Assembly: GCA_003151275.1 (NCBI GenBank)
Contig: PLXC01000035.1
Span: 62,001 to 126,000 of the forward strand
DNA from: Candidatus Melainabacteria bacterium
GTDB taxonomy: Bacteria > Cyanobacteriota > Vampirovibrionia > Obscuribacterales > Obscuribacteraceae
Direction: 5' to 3'
Length of the DNA: 64,000 nt
In this document: in pieces, positions 51,085-59,757 of the stretch
Layout: each line of letters opens with the position of its first letter
Numbering within the stretch: the first letter of the stretch is position 1
The notes under the pieces: model-generated
What the model was told of the DNA's origin: nothing
Database searches by the model: none
Seen by the model: only the letters and a program-made list of their open reading frames with translations
Translations under genes and position numbers: made by a program

Positions 51085-53568
51085 GTGCAATTTATACATT
51101 CTGGCATTAAAACACGAAGAGGTGCGACTTGGTTGTTACCGGTTGCGTTCTTGGCGTTGGTCCAAATGAACGGACCGGCGATAAAAGCCGCAGAACCTCC
51201 GGGTTCAACGGCTCCATCGTCTTCCTTTACCGAAATCTACAACGCCACGAAAACGGTCAGCAATGGGCAAGAAGTCGAACTTCAACATCAAGCCGATAAC
51301 GCTGCAAAAGAAAAAAGATATGTTGAGGCATCCGCAAAATATCTGGCAGCTGCTGCACATCCATTTGTGTCAGGCAATTTCGAAAGAGCAAGACCGGCTT
51401 TGGACAAAGCATTTCTAATGGCAGCGCAAACTTCTATCGACGAGCAAAATCAGATGCTACAGACACTGAGTAGAATCGTAGCCGATAGTCGAGACTTACG
51501 TGACAATGACGTTTATAAATACCTGGCACAACAGCGACTCAAGCTTCTGCAAAAAAGACAAGGTACCACTGCAGTGGATCGCTATCGCGAAATCCAAACA
51601 CTCGCGTTTAGCTGCTCTCAACACAAACGTTATAAAGAAGCAGAAACTCTACTTCTCGAAACGTTGGCGGATCTTCAGTCAATCAAGCCCGCTCCCGATA
51701 GCCTAGGAGACTGTGAATCAATGCTCGCTCGCGTGTATGAAGCCAGCGGACAAATAGAGCTGGCTAAACAATACTATGAGCGTGCCATCAGTTTTGTGAA
51801 ACAGAATCGGGGACGACGAAACATAGACAATGTTTTGCATACCTATCTATGGTTTCTTCTAAAGAATAAGATGTTCAAAGAAGCCGTGCCTGCAGCAGAC
51901 GAATACTACAATGAAACCACATCGCCAGAGTATGCGAGATGGCGCAATCGTGTTTCATTTGCAATGATTGCTCGAGAATTCGCTGATGTGAATATGGATG
52001 AAGCCAATAAATATTACAGGGCTCAATTCGAAAATCAAATGGAAGGCACCAAAACCGCGATGAACATGGGCTACGGAAACACCGTGGCTGAGTGGGCGGC
52101 AATGCTACAAAAATATGGTAAGACTTCGGAAGCAATCGCAGTATTGAAGGAAGGAATGGCATTCTGCAGGACGGCACAATGGCCCGACGCGTTTGATCGC
52201 TATATGCCAGAGATGTTTGACCCATGCGAGAAGTACCTGCGCCTTAGCAATCGAAACACCGAGGCAGACAATCTTCGTGCCTCATACGAAAAAGAGAAAG
52301 TCGCGAGAAAAGAGAATGCAGGAGCAGCACATGACCGGAAGATTGCTGAAGATTCAAGCAACCCAAACGCGAGAGCTGCGGATCAAGTGCATGCACTCAC
52401 AGAACTTGCTTACCGCGCCTACGATGGACAAAAGTGCGCTGAAGGCCGGAAGTTGCTAGATCAGGCTGTAGCTGTATACGAAAAAAATGCAAACAATAAA
52501 GACAACCCGCTCATCTACAGTTACTTTCAGGACGTTAGCAGTCGTTTTGCTAAATGCGGTCATCAAAATGAAAGTAAGCAAGTTCTTTTGCGAATTATAA
52601 AAGTTCGGATGGTAGCTGGTTTTCAAGATCCAGACGGACCTCGAATGTACATATGTGGGATCGGAAGACGACCAACCGAAGCTTTGGAGGATTATTGTGG
52701 CCCTTCTTCTAGTAGGACAACGGAAGCCTCGTTGAACGAACTACTAATCGAGGCCAAGGCGTCCAATAAGCCCTCAAACATGGTCTTCATATTGAGCCGG
52801 CTCGATCAGTTTAATCATACGAACAAGGAAAAAGTTACCGCACTTGAAGAGCTAGAACTATGGAAAGCAAAGGAAAATGATCCATCGCTGCTGTTCTCCA
52901 GCATGATACGTACAGCCGAGATGTACGTTCAGATGAAGCAATTTGAAAAAGCTACGATCAAGTGGAAAGCAGCAGTTTCGCAAGCCGAGAGCACAAATTT
53001 ATCCGCTAAAGGAATGTCATTTCCTGTTTCGGGCTATCTAGACCGTTTAGGCGGGGAGTTTATGCACGACGGCCAGTTGGCCGGCGCCAGAGAACTGTAC
53101 ATTGCTGCATACAAGCAAGCCTTGCACGAGCCTAGAGACTTAAATACTCAGAGGCTAGTCATGGGTATCGAATCGCTAGCGGCGAAGTATCGAGATTCAG
53201 GTGATATTGCATCTGGTGCAGCGCTTATGGACCAAATACTTCAACTCAGCACAATAGAACGGGGAGCGGACAGCTTGCTGGAACGGGAGTGGCTGCTCAA
53301 ACTTGCTGACTATTACGCGACAAGTGGACAAAAGGATAAGGCGAAAAAAGCTTGCGCAGAATTTCTCGCATCGATCAACAAGCCAGGTATGACCGTAAGT
53401 AAGGTAACGAAGGACGAGATGGTGGAGCATGCTCGAATTTTGAACGAAAATGGTTATACATCAGAAGCTGCACTCATCGATAAGAAATTGAAAGAACTCG
53501 AAGGACAACAGTGCACAGTTATGGAATCAGCAAGCGCTAAGCACTCCAAGTCGAAGTCGACCAAATAG
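51085..53568 (+). CDS. large exported TPR protein, 827 aa
   Basis: A start GTG with AAGAGGT upstream leads to a hydrophobic segment (GATWLLPVAFLALVQMNGPA) acting as signal or anchor. The rest is nearly all helical repeat sequence of the TPR type (KRYVEASAKYLAAAAHPFV, YKEAETLLLETLADL, SGQIELAKQYYERAISF), filling about residues 50-800. The C-terminal tail is short and Ser/Lys-rich (SASAKHSKSKSTK). It is a large scaffold in the periplasm. Partners cannot be told. Confidence 0.76.
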   Translation: MQFIHSGIKTRRGATWLLPVAFLALVQMNGPAIKAAEPPGSTAPSSSFTEIYNATKTVSNGQEVELQHQADNAAKEKRYVEASAKYLAAAAHPFVSGNFERARPALDKAFLMAAQTSIDEQNQMLQTLSRIVADSRDLRDNDVYKYLAQQRLKLLQKRQGTTAVDRYREIQTLAFSCSQHKRYKEAETLLLETLADLQSIKPAPDSLGDCESMLARVYEASGQIELAKQYYERAISFVKQNRGRRNIDNVLHTYLWFLLKNKMFKEAVPAADEYYNETTSPEYARWRNRVSFAMIAREFADVNMDEANKYYRAQFENQMEGTKTAMNMGYGNTVAEWAAMLQKYGKTSEAIAVLKEGMAFCRTAQWPDAFDRYMPEMFDPCEKYLRLSNRNTEADNLRASYEKEKVARKENAGAAHDRKIAEDSSNPNARAADQVHALTELAYRAYDGQKCAEGRKLLDQAVAVYEKNANNKDNPLIYSYFQDVSSRFAKCGHQNESKQVLLRIIKVRMVAGFQDPDGPRMYICGIGRRPTEALEDYCGPSSSRTTEASLNELLIEAKASNKPSNMVFILSRLDQFNHTNKEKVTALEELELWKAKENDPSLLFSSMIRTAEMYVQMKQFEKATIKWKAAVSQAESTNLSAKGMSFPVSGYLDRLGGEFMHDGQLAGARELYIAAYKQALHEPRDLNTQRLVMGIESLAAKYRDSGDIASGAALMDQILQLSTIERGADSLLEREWLLKLADYYATSGQKDKAKKACAEFLASINKPGMTVSKVTKDEMVEHARILNENGYTSEAALIDKKLKELEGQQCTVMESASAKHSKSKSTK

Positions 53569-53575
53569 CTTCCCG

Positions 53576-53866
53576 TCAATATTGCTTGGGTCGATTTTGA
53601 GGAGTCTGATTGTATTCGAACCAAAGAGACCGCAAAGCTTTTTCCGATATCGGTTCCGAGCCGTTCATGAGATATTTATTTGCGCCTCTGGCTGATTCAA
53701 CACAATTGCTCAAATGATAGAGCCTCAGTGCATGTAATTGCCCGACCATATCTGTCGCATCTGATTCATCGACTGACTCTTGCTGGTCAGTTTCTGCAGA
53801 TGAGCGCTTTGCGAAGGATCTAAGAGTGACGATACAATTATGTACTGCACATACAAGTCGTTTCAT
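53576..53866 (-). CDS. small protein of unknown function, 96 aa
   Basis: The ATG at 53866 has GGAGA eight bases upstream. The protein is helical with acidic middle (AETDQQESVDESDATDMV) and a Cys-containing half (YHLSNCVESARGANKYLMNG). There is no signal peptide. No family is recognised. It is convergent with the large TPR gene, with stops eight bases apart. A longer frame to 53929 is possible but has no better start. Confidence 0.5.
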   Translation of the reverse strand: MKRLVCAVHNCIVTLRSFAKRSSAETDQQESVDESDATDMVGQLHALRLYHLSNCVESARGANKYLMNGSEPISEKALRSLWFEYNQTPQNRPKQY

Positions 53867-54086
53867 TGGTTCTATCTCCACCACAACCATACGCCCACGC
53901 CAATGCGGACAGTGCGTGCCCGGCACCATGCCAACTCTCTTGCGAACGTATCTATTTCCTTTAACGTCTTTTCTGCAAATTTAGTTCAATTACTAACATT
54001 AATTCCTGGGCACTAGGATCCGACCAACAATGTATTCCTAGTAATCAATTGTTATTGCCAGTTGTTACTAGTCTGTTCCTGGTTTC

Positions 54087-56618
54087 CTAGTCGTTCTTAG
54101 CGTCCTCTTGGAGTCGACGAGCGATGTATGGCGCGGTGCGGCTGCCATGGACTTTAGCCACTTCGCGCGGCGGCCCGGTGGCAACAACTCGGCCGCCGTC
54201 ACTACCAGCTCCAGGACCTAAGTCGATCACCCAGTCGGCCGAGGCTACAACATCCATGTCATGCTCAACGACAATGACCGTATTGCCGGCATCGACAAGT
54301 GCATGCAACTGCATCATGAGTTTCGCGACGTCGTCCGGGTGCAATCCAGTAGTTGGCTCGTCGAGGAGATAAAGAGTGGTGCCGTGTTGTTCGCGCTGGA
54401 GTTCGGTGGCAAGTTTCACGCGTTGGGCTTCTCCTCCGGAAAGCTCCGTGGCAGGCTGTCCAAGTCTTAGATAGCCAAGACCCACATCTCGAAGTGCCTT
54501 TAGTGCCCGTGTCACCGCAGGAAGTTCGGTAAAGAATTCACTGGCAGCATTCACGGTCAGGTCCAATACTTGAGCGATAGTGAGTCCTCTGTAAGTCACC
54601 TCTAAAGTCTCAGAGTTGTATCGAGCGCCGTGGCAGCTCGAGCAGGGCGCATAGACGCTTGGCAGAAAGAGAAGCTCAATTGAGACGAAACCTTCGCCTT
54701 CACAGGTGGTGCATCTACCGCCGGCGACATTGAAGGAAAATCGCCCGGCGTTATAGCCCCGAGCCTTGGCTTCAGGGGTGGTGGCATAGCGCTTCCTGAT
54801 GAAATCAAATAATCCGGTGTAAGTAGCCAGGTTGGAGCGCGGCGTTCTTCCAATCGGCTTCTGATCAACGCACACGAGCCGCCGGATTGTCTCTATGCCG
54901 TCCACTGACGCGAGTTGTTTACTGTCTTGTTCGACGTCTTCAGCGTCTTCGTCTGTTTCCTCTTCCACATTATCAGTTGCCATTCCCAACCTTTCGATCA
55001 GCGTATCGGCAAGAACACCGCTCACTAGCGTTGATTTACCAGAGCCAGACACGCCGGTCACAACGGTCAAAACACCGAGCGGAAAATCCGCACTTACGTC
55101 CTTTAGATTATGTCTGTTTATATTTCGCATTCGCATCCAAGCAGTCGGAATGCGTGTAGTACGAGACTTATCTCCACTTGATGATGGATTTGGATCGAAC
55201 AAGTAACGGCGCGTAATTGAATCTTCAATGGCAGCCAGACCGGGCACCAGTCCACTGTAAAGTAACGTTCCACCGGCATCACCGGCGCCCGGTCCAATGT
55301 CAACGATCCAATCAGCTTTTCGCACCAGATCCATTTCATGCTCGACAACAAAGAGCGAATTGCCTGACTCCTTCAATTGCATCAGCACTTTGAGAAGTGC
55401 TTCCGTGTCTGCGGGATGCAGGCCGGCTGAAGGTTCATCCAGCACATAGATAACTCCAAGCAGTCCCGACCGAAGTAAGGTTGTGATACGCAGGCGCTGT
55501 AGCTCTCCTGCAGATAAAGTCGAAACAGGACGATCCATCGAGAGATAATCCAATCCAAGTTGATTGACAAGATCAATGCGATCAATTAAATCGCCGACAA
55601 TCAGCGTCGCTGCTTCGGATTTGCTGGTTGGCTTCGGCGACGAAACCGACTTGATCGGATTCACTTCAGTAGCCAAGCCGAGAGCCGTGCGCAGCCCGGC
55701 CAATGGCATTTGCGCAAGTTCGGCAATATCGTAACCGGAAAATTTCACAGCCAGAGATTGAGATTTGAGACGCTTACCATTGCAGTCAAAACAATTTTTT
55801 GTGTCCATAAATCGCGCCACACGCTTACGTAGGGTGGTACTGTCCGTGGTAGCAAAAGTATGCATCACATAAACAGCAGCGCTCATATAGGTGCCCTGAT
55901 ATGGGCGCTGAATTCTATGCGCCTCTCGCTCTGCATGAACCGTAACCACGGGCTTTTCTTTCGTGAACAGAATCCAGTCTCGGTCCTTCTGCGAGAGTTC
56001 ATTCCATGCCTTGTCAACATCGTAATCAAGCACAGCCAGTATGTCGCGATAGTTCTTCCCCTGCCATGCGCCGGGCCACGCGGCAACAGCACCCTGTCGA
56101 ATGCTCAGCGAATCATTTGGCACGAGCGAAGTTTCACTTACGCTGTGAATCACTCCAATGCCATGGCAAGCTGAGCACGCTCCTGCTTGTGTATTGGCAG
56201 AGAAAGCATCTGAGTCCAGAAATTCTGTGGTGCCCTCAGGATAGTTTCCCGCGCGAGAAAACAGCATGCGCAAAGAGTTTGAGAGAGTAGTGAGTGTACC
56301 GACCGAAGACCTCGAAGTTGGTTCGCCTCGTCGCTGCTGCATAGCCACTGCCGGTGGTAATCCGCGAATCTCGCCCACATGCGGAGCAGGCAACTGAGCA
56401 ATTAAACGTCGAGCATATGGCGCGATTGTCTCGAAATAACGGCGCTGCGCCTCCGCATAGATAGTTCCAAATGCAAGCGACGACTTGCCTGAGCCGGAAA
56501 CACCAGTGAATGCCACGAAAGCATCGCGTGGAATGTCGACGTCGACATTGCGAAGATTATTCTGCTGCGCACCACGCACTTCAACGAAGCGGTTGGTTTG
56601 CTTAAAGGGAGACTCCAT
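54087..56618 (-). CDS. uvrA: UvrA-like ABC ATPase (UvrA2-type)
   Basis: Two ABC modules are present, each with Walker A (GVSGSGKS), signature (LSAGELQRL and LSGGEAQRV) and Walker B (VLDEPSAGLHP and LLDEPTTGLHP). Zinc-finger cysteines appear as CSACHGIG and CFDCNGKR in the first half and CTTCEGEG and CSSCHGAR in the second. At 843 residues it is about 100 shorter than housekeeping UvrA and lacks most of the UvrB-binding insertion. It fits the UvrA2 class, linked to DNA repair or drug tolerance without UvrB. The ATG at 56618 follows AAGGAA; a longer frame to 56648 is unlikely. A canonical uvrA probably exists elsewhere. Confidence 0.88.
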   Translation of the reverse strand: MESPFKQTNRFVEVRGAQQNNLRNVDVDIPRDAFVAFTGVSGSGKSSLAFGTIYAEAQRRYFETIAPYARRLIAQLPAPHVGEIRGLPPAVAMQQRRGEPTSRSSVGTLTTLSNSLRMLFSRAGNYPEGTTEFLDSDAFSANTQAGACSACHGIGVIHSVSETSLVPNDSLSIRQGAVAAWPGAWQGKNYRDILAVLDYDVDKAWNELSQKDRDWILFTKEKPVVTVHAEREAHRIQRPYQGTYMSAAVYVMHTFATTDSTTLRKRVARFMDTKNCFDCNGKRLKSQSLAVKFSGYDIAELAQMPLAGLRTALGLATEVNPIKSVSSPKPTSKSEAATLIVGDLIDRIDLVNQLGLDYLSMDRPVSTLSAGELQRLRITTLLRSGLLGVIYVLDEPSAGLHPADTEALLKVLMQLKESGNSLFVVEHEMDLVRKADWIVDIGPGAGDAGGTLLYSGLVPGLAAIEDSITRRYLFDPNPSSSGDKSRTTRIPTAWMRMRNINRHNLKDVSADFPLGVLTVVTGVSGSGKSTLVSGVLADTLIERLGMATDNVEEETDEDAEDVEQDSKQLASVDGIETIRRLVCVDQKPIGRTPRSNLATYTGLFDFIRKRYATTPEAKARGYNAGRFSFNVAGGRCTTCEGEGFVSIELLFLPSVYAPCSSCHGARYNSETLEVTYRGLTIAQVLDLTVNAASEFFTELPAVTRALKALRDVGLGYLRLGQPATELSGGEAQRVKLATELQREQHGTTLYLLDEPTTGLHPDDVAKLMMQLHALVDAGNTVIVVEHDMDVVASADWVIDLGPGAGSDGGRVVATGPPREVAKVHGSRTAPYIARRLQEDAKND

Positions 56619-56758
56619 TTTTTTCCTTGCCACAAACGAGAACATCATACTTCATGTTAGGCATCCTTCTAGAACTTAAACCGATATCGGTTTAGCGATC
56701 GCGCCCTCTAACAGCGAACTCGGTCACACACAGTTGTTTTGACCACTCAATCCGCACT

Positions 56759-58048
56759 TTAGTCGAAAGAACAGCAGGTTAGGAGCCATCGCAACCAATT
56801 TTTAATCGTGGAAGTTCTGCGAATTACGGTATCGCCAGTAACATCACTTCGATGTAGTTTGATGATGCCAGCCAGGTCATTTGAATCAACCGCGTCAATT
56901 GAAAAACCACGTGATTCAAGATACAAAATGCTGTCTCGCAGAACTGGGCGAGTCAACATTCTCCGCAGTAGCCATTGTACGCGACCTAGGCGGGATTTCT
57001 CCTGCGCGAGTACTATGCCGTCGGCAGTTATTGCTCTTTTACCAGCTAGACAACCCAAGTATTTTGCTGCGTCTCCGTAGTAGTAAGCTTGTCGTTCGAC
57101 AACTCCCAATGTTTCTGTAATTTCTGACAGATCTGTTACGCCTTGTTCAATTAAGCACACGACGTCGATTACCTTGTTGAGATCATTGGCTTGGGGCAAC
57201 GGGATATCGATGGGCTCAATCTCCAGTTGCACTGAGCGAATCAGGCGCTCAAGATTCACATTTGCCACTGATGGCTCGTTGATGACAAAATAATTTTGCC
57301 GTATCATTTCCAGCTCACCAAAATGCTCACCAATTTTAAATTCGGATAATTGATACTGTCCATTCGAATAGGCGAGAAGAATTGGCACGACGCGTTTCTT
57401 CGATAAAGCGGATAAGTATAAGAATGGATATTGGAGTTGACGTACATTAAAATCAGATCTGAAGCCGGTCTTCGCTTCGATCAACGGAATCGCCGATTGA
57501 GCTTCGTAAGCTGAGTCAATTTCGATTTGTGCGTTTTTAATCCGCACCATTTGATCGAGGTCAGGCAACCAAAGATCAAACTCACCCGAACTCATTCTGC
57601 CTCTAGTCGTAAGTTCCAACTCTCCCTCACCACAGAAGGTGCTCAATAAACCAGACAAATGAGCAACGTCGATTGCCTGAAACTCAGAATAGGCTGCTGT
57701 CTTTGGAATTGAATCAAAGGAGTCTAGTTCCAACCGCGAGATATGACGCTCCGGCGGTGATGTCTGAACTTGAGATGGAAGAGAAAAGTAACTGCGGTTG
57801 GTTGGATCTTTAAAGACGATGTAAGTGCCGCGTTCAGATGGCAGAATGTTTAAATCGTGTTCCTCAAATACCTTCGGACGATCCGATAAACAGTCAATCT
57901 TAGCCATAAGCCTTGGTTCACGCTGGCCGATCGACTTGAGCGATTTGGCGGTGACATATGAATGTCCACGCTCAGCTACGTCCGACAATAATTGTGTATG
58001 CTCGCAAATTTTTCGCCAGGCAGAATCATTTAAACTAGTGTCAGGCAC
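56759..58048 (-). CDS. type II restriction endonuclease-like protein
   Basis: The N-terminus (REPRLMAKIDCLSDRPKVFE, then DLNILPSERGTYIVF) matches a restriction enzyme group I recall as REARLMTKxD...LPxxRGxYVI. A PD-(D/E)xK core is visible: EFDLWLPD at about 154-160 and PLIEAKTGF at about 188-195, followed by RQLQYPFLYLSAL. The C-terminal half looks like a helical DNA-binding region (SEITETLGVVERQAYYYGDA). The start is GTG. A D12-class adenine methyltransferase lies 4 kb upstream on the same strand, a likely former partner. Family assignment is from memory; the recognition site is unknown. Confidence 0.68.
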   Translation of the reverse strand: MPDTSLNDSAWRKICEHTQLLSDVAERGHSYVTAKSLKSIGQREPRLMAKIDCLSDRPKVFEEHDLNILPSERGTYIVFKDPTNRSYFSLPSQVQTSPPERHISRLELDSFDSIPKTAAYSEFQAIDVAHLSGLLSTFCGEGELELTTRGRMSSGEFDLWLPDLDQMVRIKNAQIEIDSAYEAQSAIPLIEAKTGFRSDFNVRQLQYPFLYLSALSKKRVVPILLAYSNGQYQLSEFKIGEHFGELEMIRQNYFVINEPSVANVNLERLIRSVQLEIEPIDIPLPQANDLNKVIDVVCLIEQGVTDLSEITETLGVVERQAYYYGDAAKYLGCLAGKRAITADGIVLAQEKSRLGRVQWLLRRMLTRPVLRDSILYLESRGFSIDAVDSNDLAGIIKLHRSDVTGDTVIRRTSTIKNWLRWLLTCCSFD

Positions 58049-58156
58049 GGCAACTCAATATCAGTAATAGACAGCTGTTAAAGAGTACACGAATAGGCGC
58101 TTCTTTTGAAGGTAGGCAGCTTCGCCGCTACTACTTGTGAAGCGGCGGAGGTCATG

Positions 58157-58186
58157 GGCGGACAGGCGGACAGGCGGACAGGCGGA
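58157..58186. repeat. 8-bp tandem repeat, about 3.7 copies
   Basis: The octamer GCGGACAG repeats perfectly from 58158 in the gap between the restriction enzyme and pirin genes. Such short arrays change copy number by slippage. No gene crosses it. Confidence 0.85.
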
Positions 58187-58322
58187 TTACTACTCACTTC
58201 AGGTGGTACCACCCAGAAGTTAGCAAATTAGTTGTGACACTATTTTTTGAAGATTCCCGTTTGGAACTTAGCGCTAGGACCATAGCTCTTGAATCTTTGC
58301 AGTTGGAACTTGCGTTTGGAAG

Positions 58323-59189
58323 TTAGCGCTTCGCACCCGCGAAACGTCCACCCGAGAAGTCTTTCAAGGCCTGCGCAATTTCCTCTTGAGTATTCATCAC
58401 AAATGGACCATAACCAACTACTGGTTCATTAATTGGTTCACCATTAAAAACGATCAGTCGTGCATCTTCGCTGGCAAATATGCTGATTTCCGAACCTTCT
58501 CGTTCGAAGACAACAAGAGTTGAATCGCCGACTTCTTGCACACCATTTATGGTGACTTTTCCTTCCATAACGAATACAGCGGTCGTGTATCCCTCTTTGA
58601 CTGTCAAGGGAATTTCTCCCGAACTCAGTTGCACATCCCATAAATTGATTGGAGTGAATGTATCAGCTGGTCCTTTAGTGTCGCCAAAAGCTCCGGAGAT
58701 AACTCTAACTTTTGCAGACTCCCCGACTTCAACAACAGGAATTTGAGTATTTTCCAGCGTTTGATATTTGGGCGCACTCATCTTCAACGCTGCGGGCAAG
58801 TTTACCCAAAGCTGCAGCATCTGCAGGGTTCCACCGGATTTTCTAAAAGCAGGCGCGTGTAACTCTTCGTGCAATACACCTGATCCTGCTGTCATCCATT
58901 GCACGTCGCCGGGTCCAATTTCGCCATGGTTTCCGGCTGTATCACGATGCTGCAATCGTCCCTGGAACGCTATTGTGACGGTCTCAAAGCCGCGATGTGG
59001 ATGCATTCCGACGCCAAGAATTTCTTCGGTAGGCTTAAATTGTGACGGCATGCCATAGTCGAGCATCAAAAACGGACTCAGTTCATGCTTGCCTAGATCA
59101 GTATAAGAGAAAACATTACGTACGGGCAGACCATCTCCCACCATGTGAGGCGCACGAGCCCTGTGCACACTGGCGATATTCTTTTTCAT
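58323..59189 (-). CDS. pirin family protein (quercetin dioxygenase-like)
   Basis: Both cupin domains are present: metal-binding HPHRGFETVTIAFQGRLQHR, then GDVQWMTAGSGVLHEEL, and the C-terminal cupin with GYTTAVFVMEGKVTING. Pirins bind Fe(II) and act as quercetinases or redox-linked regulators. The 288-residue length is normal. A 24-bp palindrome lies 53-77 bases upstream of the start, overlapping the probable promoter (TATACT at 59224-59219), so repression by a MarR/HxlR-type regulator is likely. The adjacent intergenic DNA also has a 17/18 direct repeat (58258 and 58313) touching the stop codon. Confidence 0.88.
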   Translation of the reverse strand: MKKNIASVHRARAPHMVGDGLPVRNVFSYTDLGKHELSPFLMLDYGMPSQFKPTEEILGVGMHPHRGFETVTIAFQGRLQHRDTAGNHGEIGPGDVQWMTAGSGVLHEELHAPAFRKSGGTLQMLQLWVNLPAALKMSAPKYQTLENTQIPVVEVGESAKVRVISGAFGDTKGPADTFTPINLWDVQLSSGEIPLTVKEGYTTAVFVMEGKVTINGVQEVGDSTLVVFEREGSEISIFASEDARLIVFNGEPINEPVVGYGPFVMNTQEEIAQALKDFSGGRFAGAKR

Positions 59190-59242
59190 AGCCCCTCCTC
59201 TTAAGGTTGCCGTTTATCAGTATAGCATATTACCTCTACGTC

Positions 59243-59266
59243 AAGTATCTTGATTTCAAGATACTT
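59243..59266. promoter_or_regulatory. 24-bp palindromic operator upstream of pirin gene
   Basis: AAGTATCTTG-ATTT-CAAGATACTT is a perfect 10-bp inverted repeat. It overlaps a TACTTG/TATACT promoter pair (17-base spacing) on the minus strand. The shape matches operators of MarR/HxlR-type regulators such as those that control pirin and quinone-stress genes. No such regulator gene is nearby. Confidence 0.65.
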
Positions 59267-59319
59267 TCACATTTCAATGAGCTATATAACGTGCCATTTT
59301 CTGGCACAGCTTCAGCGGC

Positions 59320-59545
59320 GATTGGTACCTCAGAATCCCGGAAATATTGGACGCCCGCCATAGAAATACTTCAGCACATTGGGCCTCTAGGACACGAACA
59401 TCTGAATTTGATCGGTCACTACAACTTCGACAGCATGCAGCAATTCTCGCTGCACAACCTGCTTCCACTACGTTCAACCGCCGATATCGAAATTGTCGAT
59501 GAGGATGACATCGAAGCGTATGTTACTTTGTCTGGGCTCTTTTAG
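59320..59545 (+). pseudogene. C-terminal remnant of a Tn3-family transposase
   Basis: The C-terminal end of this frame (AIEILQHIGPLGHEHLNLIG, then HYNFDSMQQFSLHNLLPLRS) resembles the end of Tn3-type transposases, where ARLSPLGWEHINLTGDYxW and FRPLR are conserved. No catalytic DDE region is present, and upstream sequence belongs to the pirin control region. The remnant is 5'-truncated and shows substitutions such as W-to-H. Identification is tentative, but the order and spacing of the motifs fit. Confidence 0.55.
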
Positions 59546-59757
59546 CAGCCTGCCAAGCAGCTTAGCGTAGTAAAATTGCCCGTTTCGGCGTTGTCAAATA
59601 GCTTAGCGTAGTTTTTCCCAAAAAAAATGTCGGGACATGGCTCAGTGGACACGGCTGAGCCTGGAAAGTTCCCTTTTTTCATTATCTGTGCCCGGTTAAC
59701 AGTTAAGCAACAACTTTCTGGCAATCTAGTCTCACTTATCAATTCGAGGCAATTGCC

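Noticed and set aside
58258..58330. Two 18-bp direct repeats (17 of 18 identical), one touching the pirin stop codon
   Set aside because: Too short and without other site features to be an attachment site.
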